64,000 nt of DNA from Alicyclobacillaceae bacterium I2511 (GCA_003584005.1 QXHL01000003.1:1-64000); one strand, 5' to 3'; shown: positions 16,869 to 25,344, counted from the stretch's first letter. Numbers and translations are program-made. Notes: generated from the letters alone by a model not told the origin.

Positions 16869-17474
16869 TTGTCGGCACAGATTAGCCTTTTTGTGTCCCA
16901 CTTCGGTAGTTTGGCTATTTTCATTCTAATGACACTAGAAAGTGCGTGTATTCCGATTCCCAGCGAAATAGTCATGCCATATGCAGGCTACATGTCCTTT
17001 CTCCATCAAATTACCATTTGGGATGCTGTTTTAATTGCAACCATCGCAAACGTCGTGGGTGGCTGGATTGCTTATGCCATTGGTTTTTTTGGAGGTCGCC
17101 CCTTCGTGTTGCGTTATGGAAAATATATTTTACTCAATGAAAACCACCTGCAGCGAGCAGAACGATGGTTTGCAAAACGGGGCGAGTTGACCGTCTTAGT
17201 AGCCCGCTTGTTGCCTGGTTTACGCACATTTATTTCACTCCCTGCTGGAATGGCACGAATGCCTCTAGGCCGATTTACGCTCTACTCTGCAATTGGATCC
17301 CTCCCTTGGAACATTGTCCTTACCCTTGCTGGATTTCAACTCGGTCAGCACTGGAGCATGATTGATAAATCGCTCAAACCCTTAACTTATTTTGGAGTAG
17401 TCCTACTTATTGCAACGGTCTTGTGGTTTTGGTTTGGCCGTAGACCAGAAAGTTCACGGCGCAATTCTTCCTAA
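16869..17474 (+). CDS. DedA-family membrane protein
   Basis: A 201-residue DedA/VTT-domain membrane protein. Members act in lipid (undecaprenyl phosphate or phosphatidylethanolamine) translocation and membrane homeostasis. Family motifs are visible: ESACIPIPSEIVMPYAGYM near the start, GGRPFVLRYGKY, and FAKRGELTVLVARLLPGLRTFISLPAGMARM, which contains the conserved arginines. The TTG start at 16869 is chosen because AGGAG lies nine nucleotides upstream and it gives the usual family length; an upstream extension from 16683 is not supported. Its stop codon lies inside a 13-bp tandem repeat. Confidence 0.82.
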   Translation: MSAQISLFVSHFGSLAIFILMTLESACIPIPSEIVMPYAGYMSFLHQITIWDAVLIATIANVVGGWIAYAIGFFGGRPFVLRYGKYILLNENHLQRAERWFAKRGELTVLVARLLPGLRTFISLPAGMARMPLGRFTLYSAIGSLPWNIVLTLAGFQLGQHWSMIDKSLKPLTYFGVVLLIATVLWFWFGRRPESSRRNSS

Positions 17475-17524
17475 ACTGTGAACTCAAACTGTGAACTCAA
17501 ACTGTGAACTCAAACTGTGAACTC
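17473..17524. repeat. Four perfect copies of a 13-bp tandem repeat
   Basis: AAACTGTGAACTC is repeated four times without a mismatch, starting on the last two bases of the dedA stop codon and ending 15 nt before the convergent HD-domain gene ends. Copy number is likely to vary by replication slippage. Confidence 0.95.
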
Positions 17525-17538
17525 AAAAACTTGTACCC

Positions 17539-18789
17539 CTATGAAAGCTTAAGAATTGTGCGTACCCGCTGTCCAGCCAAACCGGGGTCCTCTAAAAGAT
17601 CTTTAGGTAAGAAAACGCGGTATTCCGAATCTGGAATGAGTGACCGTACCAGTCGAGATTCACGACTCAGTTCGGAGATCCCACCTCGTGGCAAGAGTAC
17701 CGGAATGCCTTCCCCCTGGTAAACATAGCCTGCCACCTCCATTCTGCGGCCGAGCACGTAATAGTCCGGGTGATATCCAGCCAGGGCGGCCGCAGTGCGC
17801 AATTCGGCCCATTCCTCGGAAGTAGGCTCATTTTGTACTACTGGCGTGTACAATCGGCGTTCTAAAAACCGGCTGGCTAAATCCTTCAACACCGGGTCTT
17901 CACAATGAGACCAGAGATGAAAAGCATAAATAAGCGTGGATTCATCAAGGGATAGGTAGTCCTCAATTTTCATTTTAGAACCCAATTCCCATAAAACAGG
18001 TAACTCTCGCGGGCTCTCCAGTATCTTTCCCATGCGCCACAACTCTTCTGCTCGATGCAAGACCTGTGCAACTAACAAATCACTGCCAATTGTTATAGGA
18101 TGCAAATATACCTGAGTATACATAAAATACCTTGCCAATATATACTGTTCTGCAGTGTGAATTCCATCCAATTTTAACAGAACCTGCCCACCTGCTAGCG
18201 TAATGGAACGAATCAGTCGCCCTAACTCAAAGCGGCCGTAATTCACTCCAGTATGTAAGGCATCTCGCAACAAATAATCCATCCGATCCACGTCCAGTTG
18301 ACTGGAAATCAGCTGCTGAACGTACGGGAAACGTCCCTTTCGTGCAAAAATATCGACTAAGTCTTGAGCAAAACACTCATCTTGTTGATCCAACAGTGAG
18401 TGAATCTCCGAGTCTTCCATCAGGATGCGGGTGGTCCAATACTCATGTCGTTCCGTATATACGCTCTCAAAAGTATGAGAAAAGGGACCATGCCCAATGT
18501 CGTGTAGCAGTGCGGCAGCAAGTGCCAGCTTGCGCTCGCGCTCATCTTTGGGCCAGTTGTGGTCTTGGCCTAAATAGGCCAAGACCCTTCGCATGGTTTC
18601 GTAAGCGCCCAAAGAATGGGTAAATCTACTGTGTTCAGCACCATGAAATGTGAAATAGGATGTCCCAAGTTGTCGAATCCGCCGCAGGCGTTGCATGGCT
18701 CTGGTATTAATCAAGCCCCACAGCCAAGGATCGGCCACCACAATTTCATCATGCACCGGGTCCTTCAGGACCTTTTCAAAGTGGGCCAT
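17539..18789 (-). CDS. HD-domain phosphohydrolase, YwfO/dGTPase-like
   Basis: A 416-residue HD-superfamily phosphohydrolase. H53 (HGAEHSRFTHS), H96-D97 (LLHDIGHGPFSHTFE) and a later Asp (QLDVDRMDYLLRDA) form the metal site. The overall match is to B. subtilis YwfO, a deoxynucleoside triphosphate triphosphohydrolase. The ATG at 18789 follows GGAGG by five nucleotides; an in-frame ATG four codons earlier is less well placed. It lies 25 nt after the Fe-S carrier gene and is probably last in the ywhD-speA-bcp-erpA run. Confidence 0.85.
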   Translation of the reverse strand: MAHFEKVLKDPVHDEIVVADPWLWGLINTRAMQRLRRIRQLGTSYFTFHGAEHSRFTHSLGAYETMRRVLAYLGQDHNWPKDERERKLALAAALLHDIGHGPFSHTFESVYTERHEYWTTRILMEDSEIHSLLDQQDECFAQDLVDIFARKGRFPYVQQLISSQLDVDRMDYLLRDALHTGVNYGRFELGRLIRSITLAGGQVLLKLDGIHTAEQYILARYFMYTQVYLHPITIGSDLLVAQVLHRAEELWRMGKILESPRELPVLWELGSKMKIEDYLSLDESTLIYAFHLWSHCEDPVLKDLASRFLERRLYTPVVQNEPTSEEWAELRTAAALAGYHPDYYVLGRRMEVAGYVYQGEGIPVLLPRGGISELSRESRLVRSLIPDSEYRVFLPKDLLEDPGLAGQRVRTILKLS

Positions 18790-18814
18790 TTGTGCCTCCA
18801 TCTAATGAAACTTT

Positions 18815-19168
18815 TTACAGGCAGGACCCTGGCTGACCGACTTGGTCGTTGGTATGAAAACTAGAGCCACAGCCACACGTAGAAATGGCATTTGGATTCC
18901 AAATTTGAAACCCTTCACCGGTGAAATTCTGAACATAGTCGACTTCCGAACCTTTCACTAGATCCAAACTCGCTGAGTCCACAACTACAGAAATTCCCTG
19001 TATTTTAAACACATGGTCCTGGGATTTTAGGGCATCAAGGGCCAGTCCATAACTAAACCCAGAGCACCCGCCAGGCTTAATGAAAATACGTAGAGCATTT
19101 TCACTTTCTGACGCACTTTCCAGCAACTCCTGAATTTTATGCACAGCATTGTTTGTAAGTTTCACCAT
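18815..19168 (-). CDS. A-type iron-sulfur carrier (HesB/IscA/ErpA family)
   Basis: A 117-residue HesB-fold protein that carries or inserts Fe-S clusters into apoproteins. The three conserved cysteines are C35 (GGCSGFSYG), C98 and C100 (STCGCGSS). The roughly 15-residue tail past the CGC motif is longer than usual and includes a fourth cysteine. GGGAGGTGA precedes the ATG. Its position among redox genes, and two ferredoxin-dependent enzymes nearby, fits a supply role. All family cysteines are standard codons here, unlike the neighbouring bcp. Confidence 0.88.
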   Translation of the reverse strand: MVKLTNNAVHKIQELLESASESENALRIFIKPGGCSGFSYGLALDALKSQDHVFKIQGISVVVDSASLDLVKGSEVDYVQNFTGEGFQIWNPNAISTCGCGSSFHTNDQVGQPGSCL

Positions 19169-19238
19169 ACTTCGTCACCTCCCAGTTCAATCATACCATT
19201 TGTACTAGTACATTCGAACCGTTGACACTGTGCAACCC

Positions 19239-19706
19239 TCACATTTTGTTCACAAAATCCAAAACCATTTGAGCGTGTCCGGGGACCTTCACTTTAGAAT
19301 AAATCTCTGCAATTTTCCCGTCCCTAGCAATTACAAACGTGGTCCGAACCACACCAAGATATGTTTTACCAAAATTCAACTTTTCTTTTAAAACTCCATA
19401 GGCCTCACATACCGTTTTATCTACATCGGAAAGCAACGGTAGGCTAAGGTTATACTTAGTAACAAATTTTTCATGGGAATTAACGGAATCCTTAGAAACG
19501 CCATACACGATGGCGCCCACTTTCGCAAACTCAGTCTGCAAGTCGCGAAAATCTGAGGCCTCTTGAATTCAACCAGGAGTGCTGTCTTTAGGGTAGAAGA
19601 ATAGAACCACAATTTTGCCCCGCTGTTGCGATAAAGTAATGTTCCCTTGCGGATAGGCGGGAAGCGTAAAATCTGGCGCAGTTTCTCCTGGTTGCAATAA
19701 ACTCAT
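19239..19706 (-). CDS. bcp: Bcp-type peroxiredoxin with in-frame TGA at the peroxidatic position (probable selenoprotein)
   Basis: A 155-codon thioredoxin-fold peroxiredoxin of the Bcp/PrxQ family, which reduces hydrogen peroxide and organic hydroperoxides. The ATG at 19706 shares its A with the decarboxylase stop (TGATG) and follows AGGGGGTG. Codon 46, at 19569-19571, is TGA. It sits in KDSTPG-TGA-IQEASDFRD, where Bacillus relatives have TPGCTTEACDFRD, so TGA replaces the catalytic cysteine. The frame continues intact for 109 codons with normal Bcp sequence (GKTYLGVVRTTFVI, DGKI). The resolving cysteine five residues on is Ser (EAS), so the enzyme would be a 1-Sec type. Selenocysteine is the best reading; a Cys-to-stop mutation or sequence error is the alternative. 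Standard calling would report only a 100-residue C-terminal fragment from 19541. Confidence 0.85.
19530..19557 (-). promoter_or_regulatory. Candidate bacterial SECIS hairpin in bcp
   Basis: On the mRNA, CUCAG starting 12 nt after the UGA pairs with CUGAG. After a 5' AUUU bulge an inner helix UCGC / GC-A-GA closes a GACUU apical loop. The loop opens with G at +25, within the usual 16-37 nt spacing of bacterial SECIS elements. The fold was drawn by eye, and the lower stem is short. Confidence 0.45.
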
Positions 19707-21196
19707 CACAGACACCCCCTAGTTTGCGCACCTTCCCGAACCACTTTCACAAATCGGATCTCCGGGTCATCTGGACCCTGCACGGGGAGACCTGCCCGCA
19801 GGTTTTCTTCAATATAGTCCACGTTTTGCTGCTCCACAATTTCTCCAGGTAACAAGATGGGAATTCCAGGTGGATACACCATAATCATTTCTGCAATGGT
19901 GCGTCCCACCGACTGGCTGAGAGACACAGTTTCCGTATCGGCATAAAATGCCTCTCGTGGCGACATGGCTAGGACAGGGACTGCTGGGACATGAACATTG
20001 ATTTCACGCTTACCCAGTTGACCTTGGTACGTCTCAGAAATGGTTGTAAGAGCGTTCACCAAAGCATCGATATCTGCCGAGGTATCCCCCCATGACAGAA
20101 CACATAAAATATTGTACAAATCGCTCAGTTCAACCTCAATGTTAAACTCTTCGCGTAACATGCGCTCTATATCGTAACCTGTAACCCCAAGATCTTTCAC
20201 ACTGATGGTCAACTTCGTGGGATCTAAAGCCACTGCCGCACTGGACCGCAAAATCTCTTTTCCTGCACAATGTAGTCCAGGAATTTGATTGATGGCCCAC
20301 CGCGCTGATTCCGCGAGTTGGATGGCCCGCTCCAAGTTCGTCCAACCATGTAAGGCCAGTTCTTTGCGGGCCACATCGAGTGAAGCCAGCAACAAATAAG
20401 ACGTGGAAGTGGTGGTCAGCATACTCAAAACCACCTGCACATGCCGAGGATCTACCCGTCCTGTTCGGATATTTAAAACACTCGATTGAGTCATGGACCC
20501 TCCCAGCTTATGTACACTGGTGGCAGCCATGTCCGCACCTGCAGCCATCGCGGAAACAGGGAGTTTTTCGTGAAATCCTGTGTGCACGCCGTGTGCCTCA
20601 TCCACCAGCACTGGGACCTGATGTTCATGCGCCAAATGCACAATCTGACGTAAGTCACAAGACACCCCAAAGTACGTAGGGTTAATAAGAACTAGTGCTT
20701 TGGCATCGGGGTGTGCCAGCAAAGCCGCAGACACTGTTTCCACGGCCACCCCGTGCATGATACCTAACTCCATGTCCACCTCCGGGTGTAAGAATACCGG
20801 ACGCGCTCCTGCCAACAAAACTCCCGTGAGAACCGACTTGTGCACGTTGCGCGGTAACAAAATTTTATCTCCGGGGCCAACCGTGGACAAAACCATGGTC
20901 ATAATGGCCGTGCTTGTCCCCTGTACTGAAAAGAATGTATAATCGGCGCCGAAAGCTATTGCAGCAAGTTCCTGTGCTTGTTTAATCGGCCCTGTAGGAT
21001 GATGCAAATCATCCAGGGGAGCAATGTTAATTAGGTCTAGAGACAGTGTGTTTCCCCCGACAAAGTCAAGAAAGTCGGCGTTCATGCCCTTTCCGCCTTT
21101 GTGTGCCGGAATATGGAACTGAATCGCCTGTCTTGCAACGTGGTTCTTCAACGCCGTAAATAATGGGGTATCTTCCTGTTGCAATATTGCTTTCAC
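19706..21196 (-). CDS. Orn/Lys/Arg decarboxylase family protein (SpeA-like)
   Basis: A 496-residue PLP-dependent enzyme of the short Bacillus-type arginine/lysine decarboxylases, which make agmatine or cadaverine for polyamine synthesis. It has the family start HIPAHKGG (FHIPAHKGGKG), the Asp-containing VDEAHGVHTGFHE, the PLP lysine in SVHKLGGSMTQSS, and the C-terminal domain with YPPGIPILLPGE. The GTG at 21196 follows GGAGGG by seven nucleotides; an in-frame ATG 14 codons earlier has no site. It is coupled to bcp downstream by TGATG and preceded by ywhD. Confidence 0.9.
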   Translation of the reverse strand: MKAILQQEDTPLFTALKNHVARQAIQFHIPAHKGGKGMNADFLDFVGGNTLSLDLINIAPLDDLHHPTGPIKQAQELAAIAFGADYTFFSVQGTSTAIMTMVLSTVGPGDKILLPRNVHKSVLTGVLLAGARPVFLHPEVDMELGIMHGVAVETVSAALLAHPDAKALVLINPTYFGVSCDLRQIVHLAHEHQVPVLVDEAHGVHTGFHEKLPVSAMAAGADMAATSVHKLGGSMTQSSVLNIRTGRVDPRHVQVVLSMLTTTSTSYLLLASLDVARKELALHGWTNLERAIQLAESARWAINQIPGLHCAGKEILRSSAAVALDPTKLTISVKDLGVTGYDIERMLREEFNIEVELSDLYNILCVLSWGDTSADIDALVNALTTISETYQGQLGKREINVHVPAVPVLAMSPREAFYADTETVSLSQSVGRTIAEMIMVYPPGIPILLPGEIVEQQNVDYIEENLRAGLPVQGPDDPEIRFVKVVREGAQTRGCL

Positions 21197-21234
21197 TGAA
21201 TGACCCTCCACATGGACAGCAGGATGGACCCATG

Positions 21235-21717
21235 TCAATCCTCAAACGCCTCCCGAAACTCCCGTGTCGCATTTTCCCAATAAACTCCACTGGCGGCTAA
21301 TTTCAAAAAATCCTTTAAAATGGATCGTTCTTTTTGTGACAACCCCTTCAGAGCAACCTGACTCTGAATCGCCCTTTCCATTTGATTGACTTGCTCCGCT
21401 AAAGATTTGTATCCCACTTTACCCGCTGCATCAATCCATAGACTAAATGGCATGGCCCCATGAAATCCCTGTCCCGTCTGATTGAAATGTTTAAGCGTCA
21501 CCCAGACCCCCCAAACTCGATGCGGATCTATAAGTTCCCCTTGTTCCTTTGCAAATTGCAGGGAGCGTTCCAATTGACTCTTGCCATGAACCGCTCCGTT
21601 ATCAATAAATGCCCGTGTTTCGTCCACAAATACTGCAGATAGCCCCCGCAAAGTGTCTTCCACATGGGAATGTGACTGGGACCCATTCACACCTATCACT
21701 TGCACAATACTCCACAC
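21235..21717 (-). CDS. YwhD-family protein
   Basis: A 160-residue protein resembling B. subtilis YwhD. AFIDNGAVHGKSQLERSLQF and VGYKSLAEQVNQME line up with the conserved YwhD core. Its function is unknown, but in Bacilli it is found near polyamine genes, consistent with the decarboxylase 38 nt downstream. The start is uncertain: GTG codons at 21717, 21705 and 21699 are all in frame, and the GGAG between them favours one of the later two. Confidence 0.75.
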   Translation of the reverse strand: MWSIVQVIGVNGSQSHSHVEDTLRGLSAVFVDETRAFIDNGAVHGKSQLERSLQFAKEQGELIDPHRVWGVWVTLKHFNQTGQGFHGAMPFSLWIDAAGKVGYKSLAEQVNQMERAIQSQVALKGLSQKERSILKDFLKLAASGVYWENATREFREAFED

Positions 21718-21865
21718 CCCATCTTTTCACATTTGTATTGAATGAGTTCACTTTCGGCTTAACGCGATCGGTTACACATTTTCATTATTGTAGCGCCTCA
21801 CAATGGCTTTGTCATGCATGCCTAAAGCCAGTAGTGGGAATTGTATTTTGGGAGGAGGAACGAAC

Positions 21866-22492
21866 ATGAGACGGTACTTGCTTGCATTGTTCAGCCTGTT
21901 TGCCGCCATCGCTGGAACCGAATTAACTGGCCCCCCTGCCGCTGCTGCGCAGACCGTGTTTAATACAGCACCGCCCGCAGCCATCCGCGTGGCAATCCGA
22001 GAAAATAACCCTAGCGGGGAACCCGATCCAAGAGGCAGAATTGTTTGGGTTCAGACGGTACCATTTGAAGAATACTGCAAAGACGTCCTCCCTAATGAGT
22101 GGATGCCTTCATGGTCTTCGGAATCCTTAAAAGCGGGTGCGATTGCGGTAAAAATGTTTTCGTGGTACCACCACCTACACCCAGTTACCATTGGTGGTTT
22201 CACATTTGATGTAGACAACACGACCAATTTTCAGGTCTTTCGTTACCTTTCTGGTCAAGTGGATACCAATCAAGCCGTGGAAGCTGTGCGCCGACTAGCT
22301 TTTACTTTACCCAACGGAGACATCATGGAGCTCAACTATCGGGCTGGTTACCGCAACAACCCAAACTGGCAATACCGCAACGCACAAAAAATGGCCCAAT
22401 GGGGCTCTGAATACTGGGCCGAACGTGGACGTAGTTATCTTCAAATTTTGCAATTTTACTACATGGACAGAAGTCTACTTCAAGTTCCCTAA
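21866..22492 (+). CDS. Exported SpoIID/LytB-domain protein
   Basis: A 208-residue secreted protein: signal peptide at residues 1-28 ending in PPAAAA, then a SpoIID-fold domain (~45-190). The family hallmark is visible as PFEEYCKDVLPNEW...ESLKAGAIAVKMFSWYH. SpoIID proteins cleave denuded glycan strands during spore engulfment. This is a short single-domain version, so it may act on vegetative wall or spore cortex. GGGAGGAGG precedes the ATG at 21866. The next gene follows in the same direction and is likewise exported. Confidence 0.8.
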   Translation: MRRYLLALFSLFAAIAGTELTGPPAAAAQTVFNTAPPAAIRVAIRENNPSGEPDPRGRIVWVQTVPFEEYCKDVLPNEWMPSWSSESLKAGAIAVKMFSWYHHLHPVTIGGFTFDVDNTTNFQVFRYLSGQVDTNQAVEAVRRLAFTLPNGDIMELNYRAGYRNNPNWQYRNAQKMAQWGSEYWAERGRSYLQILQFYYMDRSLLQVP

Positions 22493-22529
22493 TTTACAAT
22501 GATATTTGAAATTTTGGAGGTTAAATCGA

Positions 22530-23129
22530 ATGCTCCGCATGTCGGCACGCATAATTTTAGTCACCACCGCTCTGTCTTGTCTGTCACTGGTTTGGCCTGC
22601 TCCATTACAGACTGTGGCAGCTCTTGCACACCAAGGACCGTCTCTACAGACACCCTTTGTTGCCCCCAATACAAATGGAAAACACACTCTAAGCCCTTAT
22701 GCACCTTGGCCAGTAGCACGGTTTCGAGCACGTGTCATCGATGGGCGCACTTTACAGCCCTTAGTCAAAGCAGAGGTAGTCATCATTGAAACTGAACAGC
22801 GACTGTCTACGGACGCTGACGGTTACACCCCCTGGGTGGATGCCCCAGTTTTACGCGACCCTCGTTACCGACCCCTAGTTCAAGAGTTACATGGGCAATT
22901 GGGTGCCATCGCCTATAAAAATGGCTATCGTGACTCGATTCACCTGGGTATTCGCATGCATGAAGGTTATCAAACAGAAACCACCATCTGGATGTACCGG
23001 ATTGGCCCTGGAGATGTGCGGATTGAACCCGTATTATATGAAGTACCTTACCATCATCTGTGGCTAGTAGAACTGGCGGACCGTTTCCGCAGCAAAAGTC
23101 AGCCCGGCGAAGGGCCAGAGCGGCCCTAA
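22530..23129 (+). CDS. Exported protein with carboxypeptidase-regulatory-like domain
   Basis: A 199-residue protein with a signal peptide (residues 1-35, cleavage near the alanine-rich VAALAHQ). The body contains a segment ARVIDGRTLQPLVKAEVVI...STDADGY that fits a carboxypeptidase-regulatory-like / transthyretin-type beta sandwich. I do not recognise a specific family. GGAGG lies nine nucleotides before the ATG at 22530. It follows the SpoIID-like gene by 37 nt, so the two are probably cotranscribed and act together at the wall. Confidence 0.65.
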   Translation: MLRMSARIILVTTALSCLSLVWPAPLQTVAALAHQGPSLQTPFVAPNTNGKHTLSPYAPWPVARFRARVIDGRTLQPLVKAEVVIIETEQRLSTDADGYTPWVDAPVLRDPRYRPLVQELHGQLGAIAYKNGYRDSIHLGIRMHEGYQTETTIWMYRIGPGDVRIEPVLYEVPYHHLWLVELADRFRSKSQPGEGPERP

Positions 23130-23135
23130 AGAAAT

Positions 23136-23166
23136 TGAGGGATTGGACGCATTGTCTGCTCCCTCA
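23136..23166. terminator. Weak bidirectional terminator
   Basis: TGAGGGA / TCCCTCA (7 bp, 17-nt loop) sits in the 45 nt between convergent genes. There is no real T-tract. Confidence 0.35.
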
Positions 23167-23174
23167 GCGTATAA

Positions 23175-24353
23175 CTACCCGAAGTGAAGCTTTTTACGAC
23201 GCAATGCCACACTCAGAGCCAGTCCGATACATAGTAGATTAGCCACAATGGAACTCCCTCCGTAACTGATAAAAGGCAACGTAATTCCTGTAGAAGGGCT
23301 CATATATACATCCATACCCACGTTTTCAAATACCTGAAAAGCAAACATACCCACAATCCCCATCACAACATAGGAACCAAAGGCATCCTGAGCATTTGCG
23401 GCAATACGGATGAGCCGATGCACCATCACCATAAACAGTAACACCAAAATACTCCCACCGACAAAACCAAACTCTTCCCCAATGGCGGAAAAAATGTAGT
23501 CTGTCCACTGATTCGGAACCGCCCCGGCATTCGTTTCCACGCCGTTAAGAAACCCCTGGCCAAACAATTGACCAGAACCAATAGCCACTTGGGCCTGATG
23601 AATGTTGTAACCTGCGTTGGACAATTGATACGAAGGGTCCAACCAAGTCAGTATACGGTCTGCCTGATATCCGCGCAACAAATGATGTTTCAGAACCACC
23701 TGATTGACAAAAGCAATGGCCTGCTGAGGAAATAAAATAGGCACCGCCACAACCAATACCCCCCCGGCCACAAGCAAAGCAATCGCCACGCCAAACCAAA
23801 CCCTGCGCATATACATGACGTACATCGTACCTGTCACAGCCAACATCACTAGCGCCTGCCCGAGGGCCGGTTCCTTATAGGTAAGCGCAAAAGGAACCAC
23901 CAGCAACGCCAGTGCAGACAAGGGTTTATACCAGACACGGTCAGGAAGCTCAGCTTCTTCCCTATCTGCCAATAGGGCCGCTGTGGACAAAATCAAAGCA
24001 ATTTTGGCAAACTCAGAAGGCTGGATGCTAAACGCGCCTAAAGGAATCCAACTGTGTGCACCGTTAATGGAATGAAACCCAAACACCATTGCCAACAGTA
24101 GGGTGGTTCCCCCATAGAACCACCAGTGGTATTTTCGCAATCCGCGGTAATCATACACCGCCACAACCCCCATCAACCCCAGCCCCACAATCCCGTACAA
24201 CAACTGTTTGAGCCAAGCATGGGAAGGAATGTTAGGATCAGGATTGCTATAAGTCGCCGCCAGTACGGCCACACAACCGTAGGCCAACAACAAAACAGTC
24301 ACACCAACCAGCACGAAATCTACTTGTCGTCCGCTTCGCCTTAAAACATCCAT
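23175..24353 (-). CDS. RodA-type SEDS glycosyltransferase
   Basis: A 392-residue polytopic SEDS protein with about ten membrane helices. SEDS proteins polymerise lipid II into glycan strands with a cognate class B PBP. Motifs are IQPSEFAKIALIL, GQGFLNG, NQWTDYIFSAIGEEFG (with the extracellular-loop aspartate considered catalytic) and LPFISYGGSS. The usual PDLGT in the middle of the protein is PALGQ here, so that conserved aspartate is Ala. GGGAGG lies six nucleotides before the ATG and inside the end of the preceding gene; the two genes are one nucleotide apart. A second SEDS gene is at 25421. Confidence 0.88.
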   Translation of the reverse strand: MDVLRRSGRQVDFVLVGVTVLLLAYGCVAVLAATYSNPDPNIPSHAWLKQLLYGIVGLGLMGVVAVYDYRGLRKYHWWFYGGTTLLLAMVFGFHSINGAHSWIPLGAFSIQPSEFAKIALILSTAALLADREEAELPDRVWYKPLSALALLVVPFALTYKEPALGQALVMLAVTGTMYVMYMRRVWFGVAIALLVAGGVLVVAVPILFPQQAIAFVNQVVLKHHLLRGYQADRILTWLDPSYQLSNAGYNIHQAQVAIGSGQLFGQGFLNGVETNAGAVPNQWTDYIFSAIGEEFGFVGGSILVLLFMVMVHRLIRIAANAQDAFGSYVVMGIVGMFAFQVFENVGMDVYMSPSTGITLPFISYGGSSIVANLLCIGLALSVALRRKKLHFG

Positions 24354-24354
24354 G

Positions 24355-25209
24355 CTATGCCTCCCGAACGGTTTTCTCTAGGTGTCGACGCCACCAGATA
24401 TCCCTGGCCATCACTGCTTCCCGGGGCCTATTGGTGACTATTCCGTCTACACCGGCCTCCCACAGCCACTCCCACTGGGAAGCGTCATCTACTGTCCAGA
24501 CGTGCACCGCTACTCTTCCCCCATGGGCATACTGAACAAACTGGCGATTCACCACTTTGAAGCCCATTTGCTGGATTGGTACCTGTAACGCGCAAAAAGG
24601 GAACCTTCCCGGATCTGCAGGTTTATTGAAAAGCTGGCTACGAGCATACAATTGCAATACCTCTCGCGGCGACGCTCCGGTCCCCACCTGCGAAGTCATT
24701 TGACGCACCCTAGCCAATACCTGATGATGAAAACAAGCCAGAAATACCCTTTGTTCAGCGTTGCATGCTGCAATCACTTGCAATAGACGCTGTAAAGACG
24801 CTGGATGTTCAGGTTTGATGTCAATGTTCACACGAGCGGTGGGGAAACTCTGGAGCAGTTCCTTGAGTGTCAAGATTTGTACCCCTCGCCCCCGATAAGG
24901 AAAAGTCCCCTCGTTGACGTCCTTATAATTCCAACCAAAATCCAACTGTTGAAGTTGTGCCAAGGTCATCTTGCAAATTTTTCCTTTTCCGTTGGAATTT
25001 CTATCCACAGTAGCGTCATGGGAGACCACAACTTCACCGTCTAGTGTCCAGTGAACATCCGTTTCCAATACATCAGCCCCCACCTCCACCGCCATGCGAA
25101 AAGCAGGTAATGTATTTTCTGGTGCACAAGTACTCTCCCCACGGTGCGCCATCACCCACGGGGGTTGGCTTCGTCGCCAGTGATGACACGCACAAAGTTG
25201 AATAGGCAA
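24355..25209 (-). CDS. Glycerophosphodiester phosphodiesterase
   Basis: A 284-residue GDPD TIM-barrel enzyme that hydrolyses glycerophosphodiesters to glycerol-3-phosphate and an alcohol. HRGESTCAPENT holds the catalytic His and Asn/Glu, ETDVHWTLDGEVVVSHDATVDR the metal-binding and catalytic residues, and the C-terminal WTVDD the family end motif. I prefer the TTG start at 25209, nine nucleotides after GGGGAGG. The upstream ATG at 25248 overlaps a perfect TATAAT box on the same strand and would precede transcription start. No signal peptide is evident, so it is probably cytoplasmic. It is cotranscribed with rodA. Confidence 0.82.
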   Translation of the reverse strand: MPIQLCACHHWRRSQPPWVMAHRGESTCAPENTLPAFRMAVEVGADVLETDVHWTLDGEVVVSHDATVDRNSNGKGKICKMTLAQLQQLDFGWNYKDVNEGTFPYRGRGVQILTLKELLQSFPTARVNIDIKPEHPASLQRLLQVIAACNAEQRVFLACFHHQVLARVRQMTSQVGTGASPREVLQLYARSQLFNKPADPGRFPFCALQVPIQQMGFKVVNRQFVQYAHGGRVAVHVWTVDDASQWEWLWEAGVDGIVTNRPREAVMARDIWWRRHLEKTVREA

Positions 25210-25246
25210 TATACAGGCCCTCCCCGGCCAGAATGAATATAGATTC

Positions 25247-25252
25247 ATTATA
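25247..25252 (-). promoter_or_regulatory. -10 box of the glycerophosphodiesterase-rodA operon
   Basis: A perfect TATAAT on the minus strand. No good -35 box is seen 17-18 nt upstream. The predicted transcript would start near 25240 and exclude the ATG at 25248. Confidence 0.45.
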
Positions 25253-25344
25253 GCGGAGTGACGGACATCTGTGCATTGAACGATGTCTTTCCATGAAGCT
25301 TTGCAGCGATGCCCCTATGCAGGGAAGTCAAGGACTTGCGTCGA

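Noticed and set aside
19239-19541. A separate 100-residue gene starting at an internal ATG
   Set aside because: It is only the C-terminal part of Bcp. The same frame continues upstream through the TGA to a well-placed ATG with the missing N-terminal half, so an independent gene is unnecessary.
19239-19706. bcp as an ordinary pseudogene
   Set aside because: A random stop falling exactly on the catalytic cysteine codon, with no other damage in 155 codons and coupling preserved, is less likely than selenocysteine. It is kept as the alternative and not excluded.
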